Assembly: GCA_027488335.1 (NCBI GenBank)
Contig: JAIYBU010000168.1
Coordinates: forward strand, 1-45,809
Direction: 5' to 3'
DNA length: 45,809 nt
From: Cytophagaceae bacterium
GTDB lineage: Bacteria > Bacteroidota > Bacteroidia > Cytophagales > Spirosomataceae
Within the stretch, counting starts at the first letter, position 1, and each line of letters opens with the position of its first letter. The position numbers and the translations under genes were made by a program. Shown here piece after piece: positions 1 to 8,238 of the stretch. Below the pieces are notes generated by a model. It worked only from the letters and a program-made list of their open reading frames with translations, was not told where the DNA came from and did not search any database.

Positions 1-711
1 CCAACCACCAGGAGCATAGCGGTCGTTGGCGTGTCCACGAGGGTCTTTAATTAATGGGAATAAATTATCTTCTTTCCAATTAGATGGAAGTCTGTACGAA
101 TCTAAAGGAGGTACGTCAGTGTGGTTTCCGTTTATTACATAAAGTGATTGTTTATCAGGCGACAGAACGATACTGTGTGGACCGTGTTCACCATCGCCAA
201 CGAGTTCTTTCAGTAAAGTTATTTTATCGAATTGGTCGTCATTGTCAGTATCTTGTAGTCTGTATAAACCACTTTTTTTAGTAAAAATCTTATTCCCTTT
301 ACTATTATTAATCATTACGTAAAGGCTATTGAAGGCATAGAGCAACCCGTGTGCATAGCCCATACCCATGGTATCGGTAGCGGGGCCAACTTTTAATTTT
401 TCAACATCGGCTGCTGATATTTTACCATCAACTGCAGGCATTTTTAAACGAAATAATTTTCCATATTGGTCTGAGCAAATCATTCGACCTTTGTTGTCGA
501 AAGTCATGGATACCCAAGAACCAATTTTGTTTTCAGATGGGCTAAAAAGATGTTCTGCCTTAAAACCTGCTGGATATTTTAGCTTGTCGAGTTTTGGGTT
601 ACCCGTAGTTAGTGCCGACAGGTTAGGTTCATTTAGCAGCGTAAATGAAGCAGCCGTTGCAATGGCGACTATTCCAAGTCCGAGTTTAATGGAGTTTTTT
701 TTAGAAAACAT
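1..711 (-). CDS. Secreted dehydrogenase / heme-binding-type beta-propeller protein (partial, N-terminal 237 residues)
   Basis: An open frame starts at the ATG complementary to 709-711 and stays open to the left edge, so only the first 237 residues are visible. The N-terminus has a lysine-rich start and a hydrophobic stretch (about residues 9-26), fitting a signal peptide or anchor. The rest resembles the N-terminal beta-propeller of TIGR02604-type 'membrane-bound dehydrogenase' / PVC-type heme-binding proteins: GSWVSMTFDNKGRMICSDQY (about residues 64-83), then a HGPHSIVLSPD motif and GNHTD. Such proteins often carry HEAT repeats and a C-terminal CxxCH cytochrome domain; none of that lies in the window. 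It is on the same strand as the SusC/SusD pair, 126 nt downstream, so it may oxidise the imported or hydrolysed substrate (inference). The family call rests on motif recall only. Confidence 0.72.
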   Translation of the reverse strand, partial: MFSKKNSIKLGLGIVAIATAASFTLLNEPNLSALTTGNPKLDKLKYPAGFKAEHLFSPSENKIGSWVSMTFDNKGRMICSDQYGKLFRLKMPAVDGKISAADVEKLKVGPATDTMGMGYAHGLLYAFNSLYVMINNSKGNKIFTKKSGLYRLQDTDNDDQFDKITLLKELVGDGEHGPHSIVLSPDKQSLYVINGNHTDVPPLDSYRLPSNWKEDNLFPLIKDPRGHANDRYAPGGW

Positions 712-771
712 GATAGAGTAAGGGTTAAATATTATTTATTGTCGAATAGTGGAATTTCGTCTCTAAATAAT

Positions 772-814
772 CGCTGTATATTGTAGAGTAGAAATTCATT
801 TACAATATACAGCG
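772..814 (-). terminator. 14-bp perfect hairpin between susD and the downstream dehydrogenase gene
   Basis: Arms at 772-785 (CGCTGTATATTGTA) and 801-814 are exact reverse complements around a 15-nt loop. The hairpin begins 24 nt after the SusD stop codon. Read on the minus strand the base after the stem is followed only by ATTATTTAG, so the U-tract is weak. It may be a partial terminator or an mRNA-stabilising 3' end that lowers expression of the dehydrogenase relative to SusCD. Confidence 0.5.
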
Positions 815-837
815 AAAAAAATCATTATTAAAAAAAA

Positions 838-2346
838 TTAAAAATATGGTGATAAAGCTGCTTCGTCGGCTGGTAAACCATACAACAAACTGATATTGGT
901 AAAGGCATTACTACGGGCAACTGCTCCCTCTGGATAATAGTAATCTACGGGTTTAGCTTTAACTCTATTTCCATAGGCTGTGATAACTTCGATTGCTGTG
1001 CCTGTACGCACGAGGTCGAACCAACGTTTGTTTTCAAAGGCCAATTCACTTCTACGGTCTTGGTAAATTTGTGCTCTTAATGCCACTTGTGCGGTTTCGG
1101 TTGCAGCAGGTAAGCCAGCACGGCTACGCACTTGATTAAGAATTGGCAATGCTTCCGCCGTTTTTCCTTGCTCTGTTAAGGCTTCGGCCAAATACAAAAG
1201 AGTTTCAGCATAGCGATAAATTGGGAAGTTATTGCCAGTATTTCCATGCAATGAGTGAGTTTTGGCAAATTTTCTATTGTAAGGAAAAGTTTTATTTGCT
1301 CTTAAACTACCACTAATGGTTACATAGCCAATCGTTCCATCTAATCGTTTATCACCTTTTTCAAAAGCTGCAATTAAGTCAGGCGTCGGAGCTCCATTTC
1401 CTTCGCCAGTTAATGGCTGTGGATTTGAGGTTCCCGAAATCGGTTTTAATTCCTCTGGACTCATTGGGCGTGGCATATAGTTATACATAATTGCTCCATT
1501 ATAGCCCGATGCTCCCTCTTGAAATTGTACTTCAAAGATTGACTCCGCATTGTTTTTATTTCCAGTATTAGTCGAAAACGCATCGTTGAAATCTGGCATT
1601 AATTTATACTCATTGCTTGCCACAATTTCTTTCAATAGTTTTTCAGCATCTGCCCATTTTTTCTGTACCATATACACATTCGCCAACAACATTCTTGCTG
1701 TTCCCGAAGTTACTCTACCTGCTTCTTGCTTCGACTTTGGGTATAGACCACCAATGGCGGCAGTAGCGTCTTTGATGATTTGTGCATAAATCTGGTCAAT
1801 AGTTGCCAATGGTAATGCTGCTTCTTGGCGATTCGTTACAGGTGTTAAATGCAAAGGTACTTTTCCAAAATACTGTACTAACTCAAAGTAAGCATATGCT
1901 CTTAAGAATTGAGCTTGGCCTTTTAAATTATTTTTTGAATCTGCATTAAAATCAACCGCATCAATCGCTGATAAAATTTGATTGGCACGTGCAATCATCT
2001 GATAATCAAGACGATACTGGTTCAAAACGTGCGTATTTGATGTAACGCCATTGGCAGTAGGAATAGCAAAATCGGCAATATCTTCTTGCTGCTCAGTGGC
2101 ACCAAAAAGGATATTTCGGTAATAATAGGCATTGTCGGAGTGCATTTCGCCTAAAAGCCATGCACGGTCGTTGACAATTGCTCGAAGCGGCACATAATTA
2201 GCATTAACTGCCTGTTGAAAATCGGCTTCTTTTGTAAAGAATATAGCGGTACTAAGGTTTGTTTCTGGAACAACTGTTAAAAAGTCTTTATTACAACTCA
2301 TTAAGCCCAAAAACATAAACAATGCTGTTGTTGTTATCTTTTTCAT
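838..2346 (-). CDS. SusD/RagB-family nutrient-binding outer-membrane lipoprotein
   Basis: 502 residues, the usual length for SusD proteins. The N-terminus is a lipoprotein signal with lipobox LMSC (Cys18), so the mature protein should be lipid-anchored at the outer membrane. The N-terminal part has the family's helical TPR-like region (about 90-240, with GQAQFLRAYAYFELVQYFG), and the C-terminal part has the typical FPIYRYAETLLYLAEAL and ELAFENKRWFDLVRTG segments (about 370-450). SusD proteins cap the paired SusC barrel and capture oligosaccharide or peptide ligands. The gene starts 23 nt after its SusC partner, so the two form one operon. The substrate cannot be read from sequence; no glycoside hydrolase lies beside it here. 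Confidence 0.95.
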   Translation of the reverse strand: MKKITTTALFMFLGLMSCNKDFLTVVPETNLSTAIFFTKEADFQQAVNANYVPLRAIVNDRAWLLGEMHSDNAYYYRNILFGATEQQEDIADFAIPTANGVTSNTHVLNQYRLDYQMIARANQILSAIDAVDFNADSKNNLKGQAQFLRAYAYFELVQYFGKVPLHLTPVTNRQEAALPLATIDQIYAQIIKDATAAIGGLYPKSKQEAGRVTSGTARMLLANVYMVQKKWADAEKLLKEIVASNEYKLMPDFNDAFSTNTGNKNNAESIFEVQFQEGASGYNGAIMYNYMPRPMSPEELKPISGTSNPQPLTGEGNGAPTPDLIAAFEKGDKRLDGTIGYVTISGSLRANKTFPYNRKFAKTHSLHGNTGNNFPIYRYAETLLYLAEALTEQGKTAEALPILNQVRSRAGLPAATETAQVALRAQIYQDRRSELAFENKRWFDLVRTGTAIEVITAYGNRVKAKPVDYYYPEGAVARSNAFTNISLLYGLPADEAALSPYF

Positions 2347-2369
2347 TATTTTAAGAATAATTTCGTTGA

Positions 2370-5300
2370 TTAAAAGTTCAAGTTTATACCAATAGTATAG
2401 GTTCTTGGTACTGGATAGTTCGATAAGTCTATACCAGGACTTAGATTTCCTCCATCTCCATTTCCATCAGATTGAGCAGATGTCTCAGGATTTGGTCCAC
2501 CCCAATATTTAGTAAATATGTATAGCTGTTGCACAGAAGCATAAACACGAGCTGACTTAAATACTTTATTTGCCTTAGGAATCGTATAACCAACAGTTAC
2601 GTTTTTGATAGTGAAGAAAGAGGCATCTGCCACAAAACGACTATTCATCCAGTCACGCTCGATACCCGTTACGTTACCACCACCAACAGTTGTACCATAC
2701 ATTCCTTTTCCTGGGTTATCTACTGAGCGGAAACGATATTTAACGCCTTCTACCATATTAAATACCCCGTCAAGATTAGCTGTACTGTAAATATGACGAA
2801 CCAATAACTGATTACCTTGTGAACCTGAGCCTACGATGCTTGCATCGAAATTACCATAAGAGAAGTTATTGGTGATACCGTAAGTAAATGTAGGGAAAGG
2901 ATTTCCCATGATTACTCTGTCATCAAAATCACCACCATTCGTAATGATTCCATCTCCGTTTTGGTCTGTCAACTTAATACTTCCAACCACCGAACGGCCA
3001 GGTACTTGAGGTGAATTCTTAAGGTCTTCGGCATTCTTATAAACACCTTGTGAAATGTGTCCATAGAACTGACCAAACGGATAACCAACTTTTGTGATGT
3101 GGAAAGTACCATATACACGGTCAATACCATCAGCCAGTGCAATTACTTTATTACGATTAAATGAGATATTGGCATTGGTACTCCACTTAAATTTGCCTGT
3201 TGTATTTTTAGTATTTAATGAAAACTCATGTCCCCAAAACTTAATCTCACCAATATTATCACTAAAATTGCTAAAACCTGCCTCTTGAGCAATCTGAACA
3301 CTGTATAATAAGTTTGTTGTACGTTTATTATAATAGTCATATACGAATGTAATTCTATCATTGAATAAACCTAAATCTAAGCCTACGTCAAATTGTTTAG
3401 TAGTTTCCCAACCTAAATTATTATTAGCTAAGGTTGTAACTACTGCACCTGGAGCAACCGTATTACCAAAAACAGCATTAACTGTATTGTTAATCAATGC
3501 ATAAGGAGTGTAATTACCGATATTGTTATTTCCAACAATACCATAGCTTGTTCTTAGTTTTGCAAACGATATTTTTGGCATTGATTTCAAGAAATTTTCA
3601 TCCGAAATAACCCAACCTGCCGAAACTGAAGGGAATGTTCCCCAACGATTATTTGAACCAAAACGAGAAGAACCATCACGACGAACCGAAGCGGTAAACA
3701 AATATTTGCCTTTGTAATTATAAGTTAATCTCGATAATAATGATGTTAAAGCCCATTCTTGAACACTCGATTGCGTGCCACCACGGTTTACATTGATTGC
3801 TCCCTGAATTGTTGGTAGACGGTCATCAGCATATGTATCAGCTTGAATACGCGTACCTTCTGAACGGAATCTTTGTTGTGTAAAACCGCCCAAAATTTCA
3901 AAACTGTGGTCTTTTATATTGGTAGCATAAGTAGCTAAGTTTTCGTTCAACCAAGTCAAGTTTTCAATATTCTGACGAATTGAAACCGCTGTTGTTGGAA
4001 TCGCAACATTTATAGCATTTGTAGCTGTTGACGGATTAAAGAAGAAGAACTTCGTACGATTCATCTCCACATTAAATGACGACTTCAATGTCAAACCTTT
4101 GATTGGTTGATAGGCTATGTAGGCATTTGAAAGTAAATTCAACGTAGTTGTTTCGTTTACCAATTCATTGGCAGCTCTTACCCAGTTAGGGTAGGCAAAG
4201 ATGTTACCTGTACTTGCTGGGAATTTATTAAACATCGTTAGAGTTTTGCCATCTGCTTCATAAATAGGCATTACTGGCCATGTATGAAGAGCATTAAATA
4301 AAATACCCGTTCCACGGTCTCCGTCAGTACGTGGCGTATTATCAAATACATATTGTGGAGCGATATTGAAACCAACTTTTACTTTATCTGAAATATCATA
4401 TTCAGAGTTCATACGCATCGAATATCGCTTATATTCATTATTAATCACTACACCTTGTTGATTAAAAACCCCTCCAACAAAAGATGTTCTTGACCTTTCT
4501 TTATTCGACGTTAGTGTTAAGTTATAGCTTTGTACAGGTGCTTTTCTTAATAATGCTCCATACCAATCGTTGTCTTTTCCTGCATATTGAGATGGATTCT
4601 GAAACTCAACAGGAACAGGTTGACCAGCATCAGTATAGTATTCTTTTTTAAACTGAGCGAATTCTTCAGCCGTCAACATTTTTACTCTACCTCTCATGGG
4701 TACTTCCTGAATACCTGCAAAAGTATTAAAGCTAATATTTGTTCCAGACTTTCCTTTTTTTGTAGTGATTAGTACTACACCATTCGCAGCTCGTGAACCA
4801 TAAAGTGATGTAGAGGCCGCATCTTTTAGTATTGAAATATCTTCAATTTCATCAGGATTTAAAGCACCTATATTACCAGTGATAGGAAAACCATCTATTA
4901 CATACAGTGGGTCGCTACCTGCAGAAACCGAAAGTTGGCCACGAATTCTGATATTCATCCCTTGACCTGGCTTACCAGTGGTCTGGTTAATTTGAACACC
5001 AGCTAACTGGCCTTGTAGTTTTTGACCAATTTGTGAAACAGGAATATCCTTAATTTCTTTCGCTCCAATGGTCTGAACAGCCCCCGTCACGTTTTTCTTT
5101 AACTGGCTACCGTAGCCCACTACTACTATCTCACTCAACAATTTGTCATCAAGACTCAAAGAAACATTGATTTCTTTTTGACCTGTATAAGCAACTTCAT
5201 TGGGCGTATACCCAACAAAGCTATATACTAAAGTTGAGTTGTTGGGTACTTCCAATCTGTAATTGCCCTCGGCATCAGATTGTGTACCTCGATTTAATCC

Positions 5301-5462
5301 TTTAATAGTTACACTCACCCCCACTAACGCTTCGCCATTTTGGCCAGTCACTTTGCCCTTTACTTGTTGAGCAAATGCAAATGAAGTACAGAACAAGCCG
5401 AGCATCAGCGAAAATATACTCGCATAGCGTTTTGCTCTGTACAAAGTAAATCTTTGTTTCAT
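2370..5462 (-). CDS. SusC/RagA-family TonB-linked outer-membrane transporter
   Basis: 1030 residues. Order of parts: signal peptide (about 1-31, ending AFAQ), a carboxypeptidase-regulatory-like beta-sandwich (about 33-110, GKVTGQNGEALVGVSVTIKG), a TonB-box-like segment (EIVVVGYGSQ, about 110-119), a plug domain (about 125-235, with PLYVIDGFPI and AANGVVLITTKKG), and a 22-strand-type barrel ending in an aromatic C-terminus (NLNF). There is no STN domain, so it does not look like an anti-sigma-signalling receptor. It imports the ligand caught by the adjacent SusD using TonB energy. The ATG at 5460-5462 fits the signal peptide. A partial -7 element (TAATATTTG on the minus strand) lies upstream, but no clear -33 element was found. 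Confidence 0.96.
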   Translation of the reverse strand: MKQRFTLYRAKRYASIFSLMLGLFCTSFAFAQQVKGKVTGQNGEALVGVSVTIKGLNRGTQSDAEGNYRLEVPNNSTLVYSFVGYTPNEVAYTGQKEINVSLSLDDKLLSEIVVVGYGSQLKKNVTGAVQTIGAKEIKDIPVSQIGQKLQGQLAGVQINQTTGKPGQGMNIRIRGQLSVSAGSDPLYVIDGFPITGNIGALNPDEIEDISILKDAASTSLYGSRAANGVVLITTKKGKSGTNISFNTFAGIQEVPMRGRVKMLTAEEFAQFKKEYYTDAGQPVPVEFQNPSQYAGKDNDWYGALLRKAPVQSYNLTLTSNKERSRTSFVGGVFNQQGVVINNEYKRYSMRMNSEYDISDKVKVGFNIAPQYVFDNTPRTDGDRGTGILFNALHTWPVMPIYEADGKTLTMFNKFPASTGNIFAYPNWVRAANELVNETTTLNLLSNAYIAYQPIKGLTLKSSFNVEMNRTKFFFFNPSTATNAINVAIPTTAVSIRQNIENLTWLNENLATYATNIKDHSFEILGGFTQQRFRSEGTRIQADTYADDRLPTIQGAINVNRGGTQSSVQEWALTSLLSRLTYNYKGKYLFTASVRRDGSSRFGSNNRWGTFPSVSAGWVISDENFLKSMPKISFAKLRTSYGIVGNNNIGNYTPYALINNTVNAVFGNTVAPGAVVTTLANNNLGWETTKQFDVGLDLGLFNDRITFVYDYYNKRTTNLLYSVQIAQEAGFSNFSDNIGEIKFWGHEFSLNTKNTTGKFKWSTNANISFNRNKVIALADGIDRVYGTFHITKVGYPFGQFYGHISQGVYKNAEDLKNSPQVPGRSVVGSIKLTDQNGDGIITNGGDFDDRVIMGNPFPTFTYGITNNFSYGNFDASIVGSGSQGNQLLVRHIYSTANLDGVFNMVEGVKYRFRSVDNPGKGMYGTTVGGGNVTGIERDWMNSRFVADASFFTIKNVTVGYTIPKANKVFKSARVYASVQQLYIFTKYWGGPNPETSAQSDGNGDGGNLSPGIDLSNYPVPRTYTIGINLNF

Positions 5463-5899
5463 TTGATTAATGTTTTAGGTTGAAAAATAGAATAGTTATT
5501 GATATAAGGATATTTTTCCTTGATATTATACAAATATTAAAATTTGTTAATAAAGTACTATCCTGTACTGTACTGTGCTGTTTATATTATTTTAATATAA
5601 ATTGAGTTAAATTTGAAAAACTTCCATAAGTGTAGAGGTGGAGTATTTGGTTGTTTTTCAAAAAGCGGGTTTTGTGAAAATATTTACTCTACTATGCTCC
5701 AAAGACCAAGACTTTGCATAGTATTGAATAAAATATACGAATTAAAGATTTGAATCATTTAATAGGAGTGACCTTTTAATCGAACAAGTTTAAAATTGTT
5801 AGGTATTCAGTAACAAACATAAAAGCCAGCATGTCTGCTGGCTTTTGTTATATATTCGAATGTATTACTATCAATTACTCTTCCTTTAGGAGCTGTGGG
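5463..5899. other. 437-nt gap upstream of susC
   Basis: No credible gene. The right part holds the terminator at 5821-5846. At 5691-5722 an imperfect dyad ACTATGC-tcc-AAAG / CTTT-GCATAGT lies about 230 nt upstream of the susC start; it may be a regulatory site or simple hairpin. A short CTGTACTGTACTGTGCTG repeat lies near 5563-5580. The susC promoter should be in the left third, but I could not assign it with confidence. Confidence 0.5.
5821..5846 (-). terminator. Rho-independent-type terminator after the NTF2-like gene
   Basis: An 11-bp perfect stem, AAAAGCCAGCA (5821-5831) with its reverse complement (5836-5846), and a 4-nt loop. It has A/T-rich flanks on both sides. It sits about 55 nt past the stop codon of the minus-strand gene ending at 5900. 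Confidence 0.75.
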
Positions 5900-6448
5900 C
5901 TATTTCCAACCATCATCTGAAGGTTTTGGTTTTGGGGCTGGTTTTTTTGCTGCTGCATTTCCTTTGGCTGGGGCAACTGATGATGCCGTAGAGAAACCAC
6001 CACCACTTAGGCTTGAAGAAGCAACCGTTACGTTTTTCTCAACTCTCGAATACACACGGCTAACAATTTTCCATTCGCCATTAATTTTCAAGAGATTCAA
6101 GAAATCGACGAATTTGAAGGTTGGTAATTCTTCTTCAGTTACGGCCGTTGCGGCAGTGCCGGCGTAACTATAATTTACAATTTTGCTCGTCCATTTTGCT
6201 CCACCCGCAGGCACGGCAGCAATAAATTTTTTCACGGGCATTTCTGAAACTTTTCCTTCTTTACTCAAATTTCGTAAGTTGGCATAAGCAAAAAAAGCAC
6301 GATTTAAGCGAGCGGTGTCGCCCACAGCACCACCATCTAAGTAATTATTGAGCGTTTCTTTAATCGCTTCATCTTCCGATTGTGCAAAACTGCTAATCGA
6401 AATACCTAAAAAGGCTACAAGTGCAAATAATGATTGGTTGAATTTCAT
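5900..6448 (-). CDS. Secreted NTF2-like / lumazine-binding-family small protein
   Basis: 182 residues. A signal peptide is clear (about 1-22, ending SSFAQ). The body (about 25-140) fits the NTF2-like fold of the putative lumazine-binding family (Lumazine_bd_2 type): an N-terminal helix EDEAIKETLNNYLDGGAVGD, then KIVNYSYAGTAATAVTEEE and a closing FLNLLKINGEWKIVSRVYSR strand pair. The tail from about 145 is low-complexity Ser/Gly, then Lys/Pro/Ala (AKKPAPKPKPSDDGWK), probably unstructured. No catalytic residues can be assigned, and the role is unknown. It is a single-gene unit with its own terminator. Confidence 0.72.
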   Translation of the reverse strand: MKFNQSLFALVAFLGISISSFAQSEDEAIKETLNNYLDGGAVGDTARLNRAFFAYANLRNLSKEGKVSEMPVKKFIAAVPAGGAKWTSKIVNYSYAGTAATAVTEEELPTFKFVDFLNLLKINGEWKIVSRVYSRVEKNVTVASSSLSGGGFSTASSVAPAKGNAAAKKPAPKPKPSDDGWK

Positions 6449-6582
6449 CGGTATAGATATGTTTGTAATCCTGTGGTAAATTAACGAAAATATTTTTTGA
6501 CTATTGTCATTATCTAAATTGTAAATTTAAGAATAATGAAAATAGTAGTCGTAAACGGCTTAAAACCAATTGGTTATTTCTC

Positions 6583-7341
6583 TTATTTAGCTGCATATTC
6601 CTTTATTATGGCACTAATATTGGCTTCCGAACTCCCTTGTTTTACTCTATTATCGGCCAAAATTTGTATGATTCGCTGGTCTAAAACAGAAAAACTATTA
6701 AAATCATAATTAGTATTACTCATTATGGGTATCATTATAGATTTAGTATTGTCGGTATGCCCAATTCCCAAAGTATGTGTAAGTTCATGGCGTAAAACTC
6801 CATTTTGTAGATTGCTTGGTGTTGTAGGCGAAAGCCAAACGATTGCCTTCGTAATGGCATCGCTTGTCCATTGCGTAAAGGTCGTTCCTTGCACAGAACT
6901 ATTGCTTACTTGATAGCTTGCATATTTACTATTATGAGTAGCCGCTTCAACTCTGTTAATAATAATATCTGCTTCTGCCACAACTTCGGTTCTTAGCATT
7001 TTATTATATTTATTTAATACGTTCATATCAGCCATTACTTTATCTAAAGCACTCATCAAGGCAGTTGTTCGGCCACCGTCCCAATATACTTTGATTTGGG
7101 TTTTTGTCGGCAACCATTTTCTGATAGTGATAGCTGCTGTACCCGCTGAATTTTTGAGCGTAAGCCGTACAAAAGTATCATAAATTTCCTGACTACTTGG
7201 TTTTACAGTTGTTGTAGTGGTTGATGTATTCGTCGAATTGGTAGTTGTATTAGTCACTGGGGGAATGTTTTTTTCTGAAGTTTGGCAGGCAATCGTTAGA
7301 AAAAACAGTGATACGACCGTTACGGCAATAGCAATTTTCAT
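6583..7341 (-). CDS. Matrixin-like zinc metalloprotease lipoprotein
   Basis: 252 residues. The N-terminus has a lipoprotein signal with lipobox TIAC (Cys19), then a Thr/Asn/Ser-rich linker (about 27-48). The catalytic domain carries the full metzincin motif HELTHTLGIGH (His185, Glu186, His189, His195) and a likely Met-turn (SIMIPIMS, about 201-208), as in M10-type proteases. It should be a surface or periplasmic zinc endopeptidase, with no visible C-terminal sorting domain. It is transcribed away from the BON-LysM gene at 7685; the shared upstream region holds short repeats. The substrate is unknown. Confidence 0.85.
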   Translation of the reverse strand: MKIAIAVTVVSLFFLTIACQTSEKNIPPVTNTTTNSTNTSTTTTTVKPSSQEIYDTFVRLTLKNSAGTAAITIRKWLPTKTQIKVYWDGGRTTALMSALDKVMADMNVLNKYNKMLRTEVVAEADIIINRVEAATHNSKYASYQVSNSSVQGTTFTQWTSDAITKAIVWLSPTTPSNLQNGVLRHELTHTLGIGHTDNTKSIMIPIMSNTNYDFNSFSVLDQRIIQILADNRVKQGSSEANISAIIKEYAAK

Positions 7342-7444
7342 TTTATGTGAATTTTATGTCGATTTCTCAATAGAATTTTATAGCATCTTGTGTGATATTA
7401 CCACTAAAAACATAGCAAATTTCGTACCATCAAAAAAACTTTTA

Positions 7445-7494
7445 CTGTAAGCTTACAGGAGCGATAAGTACAATCAAGCGATAAGTATAATCAT
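7445..7494. promoter_or_regulatory. Palindrome plus tandem 17-nt direct repeats, possible operator cluster
   Basis: CTGTAAGCTTACAG (7445-7458) is a perfect palindrome. Two nt later come GCGATAAGTACAATCAA (7461-7477) and GCGATAAGTATAATCAT (7478-7494), which match at 15 of 17 positions. Repeats of this spacing, about 1.6 helical turns, are compatible with a dimeric or tandem-binding regulator. Binding is inferred, not shown. Confidence 0.4.
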
Positions 7495-7615
7495 TTAACG
7501 AAAAAAATAATTTGTTACTTTCACCCTAAAACACGTCAGAAAGTTTAAAAATGTAGAAATAGACAAGGTTTGTTACCGAAAAGTAAATAAATTCATAAAA
7601 AACTTGAATATTATC

Positions 7616-7644
7616 TTGCGAAAACCGAGTTTTTAATACATTTG
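7616..7644 (+). promoter_or_regulatory. Bacteroidota-type promoter of the BON-LysM gene
   Basis: A -33 element TTG (7616-7618), an 18-nt spacer and a -7 element TACATTTG (7637-7644) match the TAnnTTTG consensus of the primary sigma factor in this phylum. Transcription would start near 7651, about 34 nt before the ATG. Confidence 0.7.
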
Positions 7645-7684
7645 TAATAGTTAACTTTATTTATTCCAAAACAAATTACACAAA

Positions 7685-8143
7685 ATGGGACTAATGTCAT
7701 TTTTTAAAGGTGTTGGCGAAAAACTTTTCGGACACAAAGAAGAGGCTGCTCCAGCCGCAGAAAAAGAAGAGTTGAAAGCAAGTGCATTATTGGCTCACGT
7801 TCAAAAACTTGGTTTGCCATTCAACACACTTACTGTGAAGATAGCTGGTGATACGGTAACCTTAGTTGGTGAAGTAGATAAGCAAGAAGATGCAGAAAAA
7901 ATTGCTTTAGCAGTTGGAAACGTTGAAGGCGTACACGTAGTTGACAACCAATTAGTAGTGGCTACTCCAGAGCCAGAAGCTCAATTCCATACGGTTGTAA
8001 GTGGTGATACTCTTTCGAAAATCGCTAAAACTTACTACGGTGATATGATGAAATATCCTGTGATTTTTGAAGCAAACAAGCCGATGCTTACACACCCAGA
8101 TAAAATCTATCCAGGACAAGTATTAAGAATTCCAGCTCTTTAA
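7685..8143 (+). CDS. BON and LysM domain protein (Kbp/YgaU-like)
   Basis: 152 residues, close to the length of E. coli Kbp (YgaU). An N-terminal MGLMSFFKGVGEKLFG segment without a signal peptide is followed by a BON domain (about 35-95, DTVTLVGEVDKQEDAEKIAL) and a C-terminal LysM domain (about 103-151, HTVVSGDTLSKIAKTYYGD ... KIYPGQVLRIP). In E. coli the homologue is a soluble potassium-binding protein; here only the architecture is shown. It has its own promoter and terminator, so it looks monocistronic. Confidence 0.88.
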   Translation: MGLMSFFKGVGEKLFGHKEEAAPAAEKEELKASALLAHVQKLGLPFNTLTVKIAGDTVTLVGEVDKQEDAEKIALAVGNVEGVHVVDNQLVVATPEPEAQFHTVVSGDTLSKIAKTYYGDMMKYPVIFEANKPMLTHPDKIYPGQVLRIPAL

Positions 8144-8163
8144 TTTATAAAGAGTATTCATAC

Positions 8164-8199
8164 AAAAGCCTTTCTTGCAATTTGCATGAAAGGCTTTTT
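8164..8199 (+). terminator. Terminator after the BON-LysM gene
   Basis: An 11-bp stem, AAAAGCCTTTC (8164-8174) paired with GAAAGGCTTTT (8188-8198), is followed by TTCTTTTT. The stem starts 20 nt past the stop codon. Confidence 0.85.
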
Positions 8200-8238
8200 C
8201 TTTTTACTTATCATTTTCCGCACAGATAATACTCAAAT

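Larger units (their letters stand above)
7342..7684. other. 343-nt divergent regulatory region
   Basis: No gene. It separates the divergent metalloprotease (minus) and BON-LysM (plus) genes. It contains a 14-bp palindrome (7445-7458), two abutting 17-nt direct repeats (7461-7494) and a well-formed promoter for the plus-strand gene (7616-7644), all listed separately. Confidence 0.7.

Noticed and set aside
84..721. Plus-strand open frames at the left edge
   Set aside because: They lie opposite the minus-strand dehydrogenase-type gene, whose translation has clear family motifs and a good start; the plus-strand translations have none.
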